This document shows positions 14,251 to 21,064 of a stretch of DNA of 26,953 nucleotides, piece after piece. Position 1 is the first letter of the stretch. The number at the start of each line of letters is the position of its first letter. This DNA is from Sulfurospirillum sp964466465. Its GTDB lineage: Bacteria > Campylobacterota > Campylobacteria > Campylobacterales > Sulfurospirillaceae. The position numbers and the translations under genes are program-made. The notes beneath the pieces are model-generated. The model saw only the letters and a list, made by a program, of their open reading frames with translations, searched no databases and was not told the origin of the DNA. The DNA is taken from positions 1 through 26,953 of the forward strand of contig CAYXNJ010000037.1 of the NCBI GenBank assembly GCA_964466465.1, in the 5' to 3' direction.

Positions 14251-14940
14251 TTATTCTGCTTTCATATACGAAAAATCACTCTCATTTTTTAGCCGCTTTA
14301 CAATGCTCTCTTTATAAGAGTCAGCAAGTGAAGGGATGTCTAAAATGGCCTCAAGAACAGGCTTATAATTTTCAGGTTCTCTAAACGCTTCATTGGCTTC
14401 CGAAATGGAGATTTGAGCGCTTTTTTGGCTCACTACGGTAACTTCATCACCCGAGCTTATCAGTCCTTCTTGCAACACTTTATAGTACCACCCCGTTAGT
14501 CCACTGGTAAAAATCTCATTGGTAAAAGCGATATGATTCCATCTTCGTGAGATTTTCCAGCATGGTTTTCGTGGCTGTGAGACTTGCAGTATGGCTGTGC
14601 CTATCTGATGCACTTCGCCTAACATCACACTTCGTTCATGCAAACCAGTGATGGTTAAATTCTCAGCCAACGCCCCAAAAGGTAGATGCTCAACGCCTAA
14701 AAAGGAAGCCCAATGCGCATAATTTTCATAGCTATTGGCAAAGATGGCTTTATCAATCCCACCATGATGAAGGGTATCGGCAACCTCATCGCCATCTAAG
14801 CCCATAAAATGGGCAAAGAGTGGTTTAGAACTGACCTCTTTAAACGAAGCACTCCGCCACTCTTTGTCTAAAAAATCTTTCGACTGTGCATCGCCGTATG
14901 TTTTCGCACACCCCACTTGCAGAGAGATGATCTTTGCCAT
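14251..14940 (-). CDS. MOSC domain protein (YiiM-like)
   Basis: A 229-residue protein with a MOSC beta-barrel (about 40-165) followed by a C-terminal helical 3-alpha segment (about 170-215), as in YiiM. Key features are HHGGIDKAIFANSYENYAHW (about 58-77), FGALAENLTITGL (about 87-99) and the cysteine of SQPRKPCWKISRRW (about 121-134), the likely molybdenum-cofactor sulfur site. YiiM-type proteins reduce N-hydroxylated compounds with a molybdenum cofactor; the role here is inferred only. The reading frame opens 21 codons earlier, but AGGAG sits six bases before the ATG at 14940. It begins 87 bases after leuA and may share its transcript. Confidence 0.9.
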   Translation of the reverse strand: MAKIISLQVGCAKTYGDAQSKDFLDKEWRSASFKEVSSKPLFAHFMGLDGDEVADTLHHGGIDKAIFANSYENYAHWASFLGVEHLPFGALAENLTITGLHERSVMLGEVHQIGTAILQVSQPRKPCWKISRRWNHIAFTNEIFTSGLTGWYYKVLQEGLISSGDEVTVVSQKSAQISISEANEAFREPENYKPVLEAILDIPSLADSYKESIVKRLKNESDFSYMKAE

Positions 14941-15027
14941 TGCATGCTCCTTTAACTTCTTTGCACATTCTAGTACAACATGTTCTCTTTTGCTTTGATA
15001 CACATCAAAACCTATCTCTGAAAATGG

Positions 15028-16344
15028 CTACAATTTGCACATTTGCCTAAAGACTTTAAAAATCTCTTCAGCATTAACTTCTATGCCCTTTTCATCGCAT
15101 AGTTTTTGCACTTCCGTGGCAATTTCGATCTGCATTGCTTTGGTCGTTTCGATGCCATAAAACTCTTTAAGCACATACGCCACACCGCTTTTACCTGACT
15201 GGGAGTTGATGCGCACCACATCACGATAATCGCGCTTAATGTCCTTTGGGTCAATAATAAGATACGGTACGTGCCAATAGCCATCTAACACGTCCTTCTG
15301 ATGCTCCATACCTTTCTTTATTGCGTCTTGATGCGTGCCCGAAAAAGCCGTGTAAATCATAGAGCCCACATAGGGGTGACGGGGATGAATGGTGCTGTGC
15401 GTCAATGTAATGATCTCCTGCAAAATCGTATCGATGTTGTAGATGTCCAACATCGGGTCTATCCCTTGCGAGTAAAGATTAAACGCCATTGTAACCAAAT
15501 CAACGTTGCCTGCTCGCTCGCCATTGCCCATCAATGTTCCTTCAACTCTTTGCGCACCCGCTAAAATCGCCATCTCCGCACTGGCAACCGCTGTGCCTCT
15601 GTCATTGTGTGGATGAACACTTAAGATAACGGCGTCACGTTCTAACATCTGTTTGCTCATCCACTCGATTCTATCGGCATAGATGTTGGGTGTACATGCC
15701 TCTAAAGTGTTTGGCAAATTGATAACCATCGGTACATTTTTGGTTGGCATCCACTCGCTGATAACCGCGTTCACAACGTCACGTGCAAACTCCAACTCCG
15801 TTTGCGAAAAGCTCTCAGGCGAGTACTGAAACATCACATCGCCTTTGAATTTTGCCGCCTCTTCTTTGATGATACGTGTTCCCTCCAACGCTAAAGTGAT
15901 GATCTCCTCTTTACTTTTGTTAAACACAATTTTGCGTTGGTTATCCGCCGTTGGATTGTAAAGATGGATTGTTACTCTTTTTGCACCTTTGATAGCTTGA
16001 AACGTTTTTTTGATGTGTTTCTCAATCGAAGGTGTTAAAACGCTAATGCGTACATCATCAGGTATCAATTTTTGCTCAATTAACGTTCTACAAAACTCAA
16101 AATCCGTTTGTGAAGCACTCGGATACGCGATCTCGATCTCTTTAAAGCCCATCTCAACCAATTTTTGAAAATACGCCAATTTTTTGGTCGCATTCATAGG
16201 CTCTACCAAAGCTTGGTTGCCATCTCGAAGATCGGTACTAACCCATATAGGGGCACTCGTGATGATGTTACTCGCCCACTCTCTGTGAGCTAAATGTACC
16301 AAAGGGTACGGTTTGTATTTTTTAAATGTTTGTGTACTTTGCAT
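15028..16344 (-). CDS. leuA: 2-isopropylmalate synthase without the C-terminal regulatory domain
   Basis: A 438-residue enzyme that condenses acetyl-CoA with 2-oxoisovalerate, the first committed step of leucine synthesis. The HMGL-like barrel has DLRDGNQAL (about 38-46), with the catalytic arginine and metal aspartate, FKEIEIAYPSASQTDF (about 67-82) and the metal-binding VHPHNDRGTAVASAE (about 240-254). It is of the long LeuA type seen in Pseudomonas and actinobacteria, normally over 550 residues, but ends at EEIFKVFRQMCKL, just where the LeuA dimer domain that senses leucine would begin. No remnant of that domain is readable after the stop. The ATG at 16344 has GAAGGA seven bases upstream; the frame continues to a TTG at 16359. 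It is preceded by a long leader with a leucine- and valine-rich peptide. Confidence 0.93.
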   Translation of the reverse strand: MQSTQTFKKYKPYPLVHLAHREWASNIITSAPIWVSTDLRDGNQALVEPMNATKKLAYFQKLVEMGFKEIEIAYPSASQTDFEFCRTLIEQKLIPDDVRISVLTPSIEKHIKKTFQAIKGAKRVTIHLYNPTADNQRKIVFNKSKEEIITLALEGTRIIKEEAAKFKGDVMFQYSPESFSQTELEFARDVVNAVISEWMPTKNVPMVINLPNTLEACTPNIYADRIEWMSKQMLERDAVILSVHPHNDRGTAVASAEMAILAGAQRVEGTLMGNGERAGNVDLVTMAFNLYSQGIDPMLDIYNIDTILQEIITLTHSTIHPRHPYVGSMIYTAFSGTHQDAIKKGMEHQKDVLDGYWHVPYLIIDPKDIKRDYRDVVRINSQSGKSGVAYVLKEFYGIETTKAMQIEIATEVQKLCDEKGIEVNAEEIFKVFRQMCKL

Positions 16345-16588
16345 AGAAATATCCTTCAATTATTTTTATAACGCAACTTTGGCAAAGCTAAAGTTGCTAC
16401 GCTAACGCTAAGTTTTCCTCGGCGGAAAGCCCACGCGCACTTTGCGCTTTAAATTAAAATCTTGCATCATTGCAAGAAAAACAACAATGAAAATGATGAA
16501 AATTGTGCAATTTAGATAGAGGTATCCTCAGGGCTAAAAAGCCAATTTAAAAATCAACAGTGAAAAAAAATGGGGTTAGTGTGAAGTA
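16345..16588 (-). promoter_or_regulatory. Structured leuA leader (attenuator region)
   Basis: The 244 bases between the leader peptide and leuA are rich in hairpins on the minus strand: GAGG/CCTC (16519-16529), TCTTGCA/TGCAAGA at 16460-16477 followed by TTTTAATTT (terminator-like), GCGCA/TGCGC (16435-16447), TTTCC/GGAAA (16414-16428) and GCAACTTT/AAAGTTGC (16373-16397). A 12-base repeat shared with the leader-peptide codons (16500-16511 and 16634-16645) offers an alternative long-range pairing. The leuA ribosome site is at 16352-16357. The alternative folds fit attenuation, but which is the antiterminator cannot be settled by eye. Confidence 0.65.
16450..16477 (-). terminator. Candidate attenuator terminator upstream of leuA
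   Basis: A 7-bp perfect stem (TCTTGCA with TGCAAGA, loop ATGA) is followed by TTTTAATTT on the minus strand. It lies between the leader peptide and leuA, where an attenuation terminator is expected. The stem has only three G-C pairs, so it is weak for a terminator. Confidence 0.5.
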
Positions 16589-16690
16589 TTAACGGAGCTT
16601 CAGAAGGAGGACGACGACGAGAGAGGCATTAGCAAATTGTGCAATGTTCTGAGGTTGTGGTGTGGTTTGATGGGTGATAAAAGTTTCCAT
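16589..16690 (-). CDS. leuA leader peptide, leucine- and valine-rich
   Basis: A 33-codon reading frame with ATG at 16690 and AGGAG six bases upstream, opening close to the predicted transcript start. It ends NASLVVVLLLKLR, then TAA. The control stretch is CTC GTC GTC GTC CTC CTT CTG AAG CTC: five leucine and three valine codons in nine. The first 20 residues are ordinary. In classical leu and ilv attenuation, ribosomes stalling at such codons when charged tRNA is scarce favour an antiterminator and allow transcription of the biosynthetic gene. The position before leuA, the strong start signals and the codon run together make this assignment convincing. The peptide itself probably has no other function. 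Confidence 0.88.
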   Translation of the reverse strand: METFITHQTTPQPQNIAQFANASLVVVLLLKLR

Positions 16691-16721
16691 CTGTTCTCCT
16701 TTAAGAAAATTTGTAACGCGA

Positions 16722-16751
16722 AGTATAGCACAGGTCTTTCTAAAATGTAAA
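16722..16751 (-). promoter_or_regulatory. Sigma70 promoter of the leuA leader transcript
   Basis: TTTACA (16746-16751) and TATACT (16722-16727) are 18 bases apart on the minus strand, and TGC directly precedes the -10 (extended -10). The predicted start, near 16715, is about 25 bases before the leader-peptide ATG. Confidence 0.8.
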
Positions 16752-16755
16752 GAGT

Positions 16756-16945
16756 GGGCGTTTTACATTAGACTTCTTTCATAACCCTTGGAATATAAAG
16801 AGTTTGAACAGAGTGCGTTAATTTTTAAAACTCAAAATTGAGTCATAGCCAAAGCTATGGCGATGTTTTTAGTTTTAAAAAGTGATGTGCTATGTCTCAC
16901 AACTCTTGTTCCAATGGGTTATGAAAGAAGTCTATTTAAACGCCC
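16756..16945. mobile_element. 190-bp nested inverted repeat (MITE-like or long hairpin)
   Basis: The ends GGGCGTTT (16756-16763) and AAACGCCC (16938-16945) are reverse complements. Inside them a perfect 19-base arm, TAGACTTCTTTCATAACCC (16769-16787), pairs with 16916-16934. Further nested pairs follow: AAGAGTT/AACTCTT (near 16798 and 16901), TTTTTAAAACT/AGTTTTAAAAA (16822-16832 and 16871-16881) and an inner hairpin CATAGC/GCTATG (16844-16859). There is no coding capacity and no obvious target duplication. It starts 8 bases after the dehydrogenase stop and ends 4 bases from the leuA -35. A small non-autonomous transposon is the likeliest origin; a large terminator is the alternative. Confidence 0.6.
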
Positions 16946-16953
16946 TTATTGTG

Positions 16954-17805
16954 TTACGCTTTGAAAAGCTGATAGATGGAACTAAAGTCCTCATCCCCTT
17001 TGCCGAGCATTTTCATCTTAGAAAAAAGCTCTTTCGTAACACTTGCCGTATAAAGCGGACGATTGAGACTGTAGGCTAAGTCTTGCAAACAGTGCAAGTC
17101 TTTATTGATAGCGGCATTGCTAAAGTGTGGGCTAAAGTCCTCATTGATGAGCTTTTGTGTTTTTGCAGCAAGCACAAGTGACTTTCCGCCACCTGCACCT
17201 AAAATTTCTAAAAGCTCTTTTTTCTCAATGCCACATGCCTCACCAAGAGCGGCACACTCTGCGATGGTCGCCATAAATGAGCCTAAGCATAGGTTATTGA
17301 TAAGTTTCATCTTTGCCGCAAAACCTGCTTCTTTGAGATGGAAAATGGTCGAAGCAAATTTCTCTAGTAATGGTTTAGCACGCAGATAAACCGCTTCTTT
17401 GCCTGCACATACGGCAGTGAGCTCTCCCTTGCTTGCAGGCACAACACTGCCTAAAACGGGGCATTCTAAGTAACTGCCACCTTTTGCTTCTACCATTGCG
17501 TGAAATTCAATGACATCGTTGAAATGGTTGGTCGTAAGGTCGATGATGGTTTTACCTTTGAGGTCGGCACTTAAAAGCCCGTTTTCCATCGTTAAAACAT
17601 CGCGCACACCTGCTGAGTCAAAGAGACACATCAAAACAGTATCGCATTTTTCAAGGAGCGCTTTTGGGGAACTTTCACACACAAAGCCCTTTGCTTCGGC
17701 TTTTGCTTTGGTTCTATTCCAAACTAAAACATCCTCATTCATACTTTGTAAACGTTTTGCCACTGCTGTTCCTAGATTGCCAAGCCCTATAAAACCGATT
17801 GCCAT
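16954..17805 (-). CDS. NAD(P)-dependent beta-hydroxyacid dehydrogenase family protein
   Basis: A 283-residue soluble oxidoreductase of the 3-hydroxyisobutyrate / tartronate-semialdehyde / GLYR family. It starts with the Rossmann motif AIGFIGLGNLGTAVAKRL (GxGxxG, about 2-19). The substrate loop reads LECPVLGSVVPASKGEL (about 113-129), closer to GLYR-type succinic-semialdehyde or glyoxylate reductases than to the SGG loop of HIBADH. The catalytic lysine lies in KLINNLCLGSF (about 167-177). Exact substrate unknown. The ATG at 17805 is chosen because AAGGA lies six bases before it; an ATG two codons earlier abuts that site. It is divergent from a YheO-type regulator, with a palindrome inside its promoter. 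Confidence 0.88.
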   Translation of the reverse strand: MAIGFIGLGNLGTAVAKRLQSMNEDVLVWNRTKAKAEAKGFVCESSPKALLEKCDTVLMCLFDSAGVRDVLTMENGLLSADLKGKTIIDLTTNHFNDVIEFHAMVEAKGGSYLECPVLGSVVPASKGELTAVCAGKEAVYLRAKPLLEKFASTIFHLKEAGFAAKMKLINNLCLGSFMATIAECAALGEACGIEKKELLEILGAGGGKSLVLAAKTQKLINEDFSPHFSNAAINKDLHCLQDLAYSLNRPLYTASVTKELFSKMKMLGKGDEDFSSIYQLFKA

Positions 17806-17831
17806 GTTCATTCCTTGTGGTAATTTTTAGA

Positions 17832-17860
17832 ATTATAGTCTAAATTAGACTTTTATTCAA
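17832..17860 (-). promoter_or_regulatory. Sigma70 promoter of the dehydrogenase gene
   Basis: TTGAAT (17855-17860) and TATAAT (17832-17837) are separated by exactly 17 bases on the minus strand. The spacer is occupied by the palindrome at 17837-17851. Confidence 0.75.
17837..17851. promoter_or_regulatory. Palindromic operator between dehydrogenase and regulator genes
   Basis: AGTCTAAATTAGACT is a 15-bp palindrome (7-base arms around a central A). It fills the space between the -35 and -10 of the dehydrogenase promoter, a position where a bound protein would exclude RNA polymerase. The divergent YheO-type regulator is the obvious candidate ligand. Confidence 0.7.
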
Positions 17861-17894
17861 GCAAAATTTGTCCGATTTGTGTTATGATTTTGAT

Positions 17895-18503
17895 ATGAAA
17901 AAAGAACTCAAACCTTACGTCGCACTATGCGACGCCATCGCCAAGCTGTTTTATCCCAATGTTGAAGTTGTCATGCACGACTTAGAAGCGAAAAAACTCG
18001 TCCACATCGTCAATGCCTTCTCGAAGCGTCGCGTGGGTGATGCGATGCTGAGTGAACTCAAAGACTTAAACAGCATCAAAGAGAACTGGGTCGGACCGTA
18101 CGATAAAACCAGCAGTGAAGGCAAACGCCTCAAAGCGGTCAGCATCATCGTGCGAGACGTGGAAGAAAAGCCCATCGGGATGATCTGCATCAACTACAAC
18201 ATCGAACCATTAGAAAACTTGCAAGATTTTCTCAAAAGCTTTTTACATGTAAATCCCGAAGCCAAACCTTCCGTACTTTTTTCACAAAGCTGGAGAGAAC
18301 ACACCGACGAAACGATAGAAAAATACTTAAGCACCAAAAACATCGCCCTCTCAGGACTTTCAAGCGACGATAAAAAAGAGTTGGTCATTTTCTTAGAGAG
18401 TGAAGGCATCTTCGCCATTCGCAATGTTGTGGGGTATATCTGCACAGTGTTAAATGTCTCGAAGGCTACGATTTATAACTGGCTCAAAACAGTGAGAAGC
18501 TAG
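17895..18503 (+). CDS. YheO-type PAS and helix-turn-helix transcriptional regulator
   Basis: A 202-residue regulator. Residues about 3-110 form a YheO-like PAS domain (LKPYVALCDAIAKLFYPNVEVVMHDLE, then PIGMICINYNIEPL), followed by a linker and a C-terminal helix-turn-helix (about 155-202) ending VSKATIYNWLKTV. The family includes DauR, which controls D-arginine catabolism, so it probably senses a small metabolite. The frame opens at a TTG at 17868, but no ribosome site is present there. The ATG at 17895 lies about seven bases after an extended -10 (TGT-TATGAT, 17880-17888), suggesting a leaderless mRNA. It is divergent from the dehydrogenase gene and probably regulates it. Confidence 0.85.
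   Translation: MKKELKPYVALCDAIAKLFYPNVEVVMHDLEAKKLVHIVNAFSKRRVGDAMLSELKDLNSIKENWVGPYDKTSSEGKRLKAVSIIVRDVEEKPIGMICINYNIEPLENLQDFLKSFLHVNPEAKPSVLFSQSWREHTDETIEKYLSTKNIALSGLSSDDKKELVIFLESEGIFAIRNVVGYICTVLNVSKATIYNWLKTVRS
18242..18253. repeat. TTTACATGTAAA palindrome, copy 1
   Basis: A perfect 12-bp palindrome inside the YheO-type regulator gene. Identical copies are at 19546-19557 and 19842-19853. Confidence 0.5.
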
Positions 18504-18511
18504 ACTTGTAT

Positions 18512-19534
18512 TTAATACTTACAATTAATAGTTGATTTTAACGGGTTGGTAGAAGTGCTATTTTGTTCATTTGCAGTAGAAAGATTATCTATTTGCAAAT
18601 AAGCCATTTGCCTTTTAAATGTTTCTTGCGATTTGGTAGGAACAGCATAGGTTTGTGAAAAGTCCAAAATCTTCTGCTTTGCATCCTCCATACTCTCCCA
18701 ATACTGCTTATCCGCATCACACGAAAAAACATTATTGTGGATTTTGTAAAAAAGAATAAAAGAAGACAATGTATGTAATGTATCATGATGATGTATATAT
18801 GGACTATACCACCCTTTTTGCATACTCATCACACTTGCATACTGCATCGGATGACGCTCTTTATGATAAGCTAAAAATTGCTTTTCCCATTCATAAAGAG
18901 TAACAAAGCGTTGATACAGTTGTTCATCTGTACTAATCTTATTCATATTAACAGTGTTAAACATGTATCCTTTTGGGTTAATGTGAGCATCTGACACATA
19001 AATAGTAATTAAATCTAAGTACGTTTCAACAACAGAACCGCCAAGCTCACTAATACCATCATCAGCTAAAGGGTATTTGGAAAGAAGTTCTATATTGGCA
19101 TAGACTTTATCGATGAAATATTTTGAAAAATGAACACCGTAATGTTTTGCCATAGAACCATAACTTGCCCTTACTGAGTAGTTATACAGCCTTGCTTCAA
19201 AAAGGTCAAACCACAATGCACCTTCTGCTTCATTGGGTGGTAATTTTTCCAACCCTTTATGATAAAAATAGTTTCTTATCTTTTTAAGCGGTGCTAAGAG
19301 CGGGTTTTGAAAGTCGATGCGTACAGTTTTAACTAAAAACGTATAATAAATATGTGGAATAATCGCTTTTGTAAACTCTTTGCGTGCCTCTTGCAATGAA
19401 GGAGGAGCAGAGAGAACATAACGACGGTATTCAACCCAATAGATAAGGCTATTGAGAAGAATAAATCCAATAATAAAAATAAAAAGATATTTTTTTATCT
19501 TTTTTCGTCTTGTCAAAATTTGTTCATTTTCCAT
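18512..19534 (-). CDS. Unrecognised membrane-anchored protein
   Basis: A 340-residue protein I do not recognise. A basic N-terminus (TRRKKIKK) precedes one hydrophobic helix (about 15-34, YLFIFIIGFILLNSLIYW), so it is likely anchored in the inner membrane with the rest (about 300 residues) outside the cytoplasm. That part is rich in aromatic and charged residues and includes a histidine cluster (PYIHHHDTLH, about 245-254) and two cysteines (CDADK near 275, and near the C-terminus). The ATG follows GGAAGG at suitable spacing. It lies 28 bases after dbpA on the same strand, so it may be co-transcribed, and it ends nine bases from the convergent regulator gene. No domain, enzyme motif or pathway is claimed. 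Confidence 0.8.
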   Translation of the reverse strand: MENEQILTRRKKIKKYLFIFIIGFILLNSLIYWVEYRRYVLSAPPSLQEARKEFTKAIIPHIYYTFLVKTVRIDFQNPLLAPLKKIRNYFYHKGLEKLPPNEAEGALWFDLFEARLYNYSVRASYGSMAKHYGVHFSKYFIDKVYANIELLSKYPLADDGISELGGSVVETYLDLITIYVSDAHINPKGYMFNTVNMNKISTDEQLYQRFVTLYEWEKQFLAYHKERHPMQYASVMSMQKGWYSPYIHHHDTLHTLSSFILFYKIHNNVFSCDADKQYWESMEDAKQKILDFSQTYAVPTKSQETFKRQMAYLQIDNLSTANEQNSTSTNPLKSTINCKY

Positions 19535-19545
19535 TCCAACCTTCC

Positions 19546-19557
19546 TTTACATGTAAA
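19546..19557. repeat. TTTACATGTAAA palindrome, copy 2
   Basis: This copy lies in the 28-base gap after dbpA and directly before the GGAAGG ribosome site of the unrecognised membrane protein. Confidence 0.5.
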
Positions 19558-19562
19558 AGGGG

Positions 19563-20933
19563 TTACCCCAACTTCCAAATCTTAAACCGTCTATTTTTAA
19601 TCGTAGTAGCACACAATCCATCAAACGCTTTATCAGCGTATTCTCGCTCTATTGCCACGTAGGAGTATTTCTCCAAGATGTCGATTTTACCGATGACGCT
19701 TCCGTTGAGTCCTAAGTCTTTGGTCAGCGTTCCAAGGATGTCGCCTGCTCGCATTTTGTGTTTTTTGCCAGCATCTATGCAGAGCGTTATGTAAAGCGCT
19801 TTTTGAGGCGTTGTTCGGCTTGGGCTAAGCTCACTTATGGCTTTACATGTAAAGTTAAAATTTGCCTCTTTAAGCTCTTCAAAAAAGCTCTCTTCTTTTG
19901 GTGTGACAAAACTCACCGCTAAGCCCTCTTTGCCCATGCGTCCTGTTCGACCAATACGGTGAGTGTAGATTTCCATCGTTTGAGGGAGTTCGTAGTTGAT
20001 GACCATCTCCACGTCTTTGATGTCAAGACCGCGCGAAGCTAAGTCAGTGGCTACGAGTATTTGGGCACTGCCATTGGCAAAGAGTAGCAAGTGTTCGTCA
20101 CGGTCTATCTGCTCTAAATCACCATGCAAAGAGAGTGCGTCAAACCCTTCATCGACCAAGTAACTTTGAAGCTCAGCAACACCCACTTTTGTTTTACAAA
20201 AGATGATGACCGACTTTGCGTCATGCTCCAACAAAACACCCTTAAGCGATTCTTCTTTTTCATCTTCTTCTACACTATAACAGATTTGGGTTATATTTGG
20301 GGATGTATGCGCTTCTTCTTCGATGCTTACACGAATGGCGTCTGTTTGCACCTCGTTGCACATCTGCTCTATTTCTTTCGGAAACGTAGCGGAGAAAAGC
20401 AAGGTTTGGCGCTTACTTGGCATTTTAGCGATGATCTTTTCAATATCTTCGTAAAAACCCATATCAAGCATACGGTCTGCTTCATCAAGTACGAGTGTTT
20501 TAACATGTTCAAAATTGATGGTTTTTTCTTGCAAATGCTGCAAAATGCGCCCTGGGGTTCCTACAATGATGTGTGCACCATGTTCCAAAGAGATACACTG
20601 CGGTACAAAACGTGTCCCGCCACAGAGTGTAACGATCTTGATGTTATGCGCAAATCTGGCAAGCCTTCTTAACTCCCCACTCACCTGCTCTGCAAGCTCA
20701 CGAGTTGGGCATAACACGATGGATTGTATGCGCATGGAACTCACATTCAAATTTAAAAGAAGCGGTAGCCCAAATGCAGCAGTCTTTCCACTGCCTGTTT
20801 TTGCTTTAGCGATAAGGTCACGACCAGCGATGGCTAAAGGAAGGCACTCTTTTTGAATGGGTGTCATCGTAACATAACCCAAATCTTTGAGGTTTTGAAG
20901 CATTTTTGGATCTTTGATAAACGTATTGAACAT
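19563..20933 (-). CDS. dbpA: DEAD-box RNA helicase DbpA
   Basis: A 456-residue ATP-dependent RNA helicase. Motifs appear in order: the Q motif TPIQKE (about 24-29), Walker A AKTGSGKT (44-51), PTRELA (76-81), GG and TPGR (about 105-129), DEAD (150-153), SAT (181-183) and HRIGRTGR (about 325-332). The C-terminal part (about 380-456) carries an RNA-binding domain like that of DbpA (ALYITLCIDAGKKHKMRAGDILG, then NRRFKIWKLG). DbpA recognises hairpin 92 of 23S rRNA and helps large-subunit assembly. Start: the ATG at 20933 has only AAAGG five bases upstream, a modest ribosome site. It is followed by the membrane-anchored protein gene. Confidence 0.92.
   Translation of the reverse strand: MFNTFIKDPKMLQNLKDLGYVTMTPIQKECLPLAIAGRDLIAKAKTGSGKTAAFGLPLLLNLNVSSMRIQSIVLCPTRELAEQVSGELRRLARFAHNIKIVTLCGGTRFVPQCISLEHGAHIIVGTPGRILQHLQEKTINFEHVKTLVLDEADRMLDMGFYEDIEKIIAKMPSKRQTLLFSATFPKEIEQMCNEVQTDAIRVSIEEEAHTSPNITQICYSVEEDEKEESLKGVLLEHDAKSVIIFCKTKVGVAELQSYLVDEGFDALSLHGDLEQIDRDEHLLLFANGSAQILVATDLASRGLDIKDVEMVINYELPQTMEIYTHRIGRTGRMGKEGLAVSFVTPKEESFFEELKEANFNFTCKAISELSPSRTTPQKALYITLCIDAGKKHKMRAGDILGTLTKDLGLNGSVIGKIDILEKYSYVAIEREYADKAFDGLCATTIKNRRFKIWKLG
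19842..19853. repeat. TTTACATGTAAA palindrome, copy 3
   Basis: A perfect copy inside the dbpA coding region, encoding residues of the linker between the helicase core and the RNA-binding domain. Confidence 0.5.
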
Positions 20934-21018
20934 GGGAGCCTTTGAGGTGATGATATATCTAAAATCGTAGCATAATTTTAGCGTGGTTGCTCTTTGAACA
21001 ACAAAATCTTATTTCATT

Positions 21019-21027
21019 TGGTATAAT
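21019..21027 (+). promoter_or_regulatory. Extended -10 promoter of psd
   Basis: TGG directly before TATAAT (21022-21027), 37 bases upstream of the psd ATG. A -35 at normal spacing is not visible. Confidence 0.55.
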
Positions 21028-21064
21028 CTTTTCTTTACAAAATCTCATACTATAAAAGAGTCCT

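Noticed and set aside
15028..15030. Frameshift as the reason leuA lacks its C-terminal domain
   Set aside because: The sequence after the stop shows no readable regulatory-domain residues in any frame before the MOSC gene, so the domain is absent, not shifted.
16882..17079. Plus-strand frame of 65 codons through the inverted repeat and the dehydrogenase 3' end
   Set aside because: It has no ribosome site, lies half in the repeat and half antisense to a well-supported gene, and its product has no family features.
20124..20672. Plus-strand frame of 182 codons opposite dbpA
   Set aside because: It is the complement of helicase motifs and has no initiation signals.
20959..20981. CTAAAAT/ATTTTAG inverted repeat between dbpA and psd
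   Set aside because: Short AT-rich arms with a nine-base loop, no T tail and no clear relation to either promoter; likely chance.
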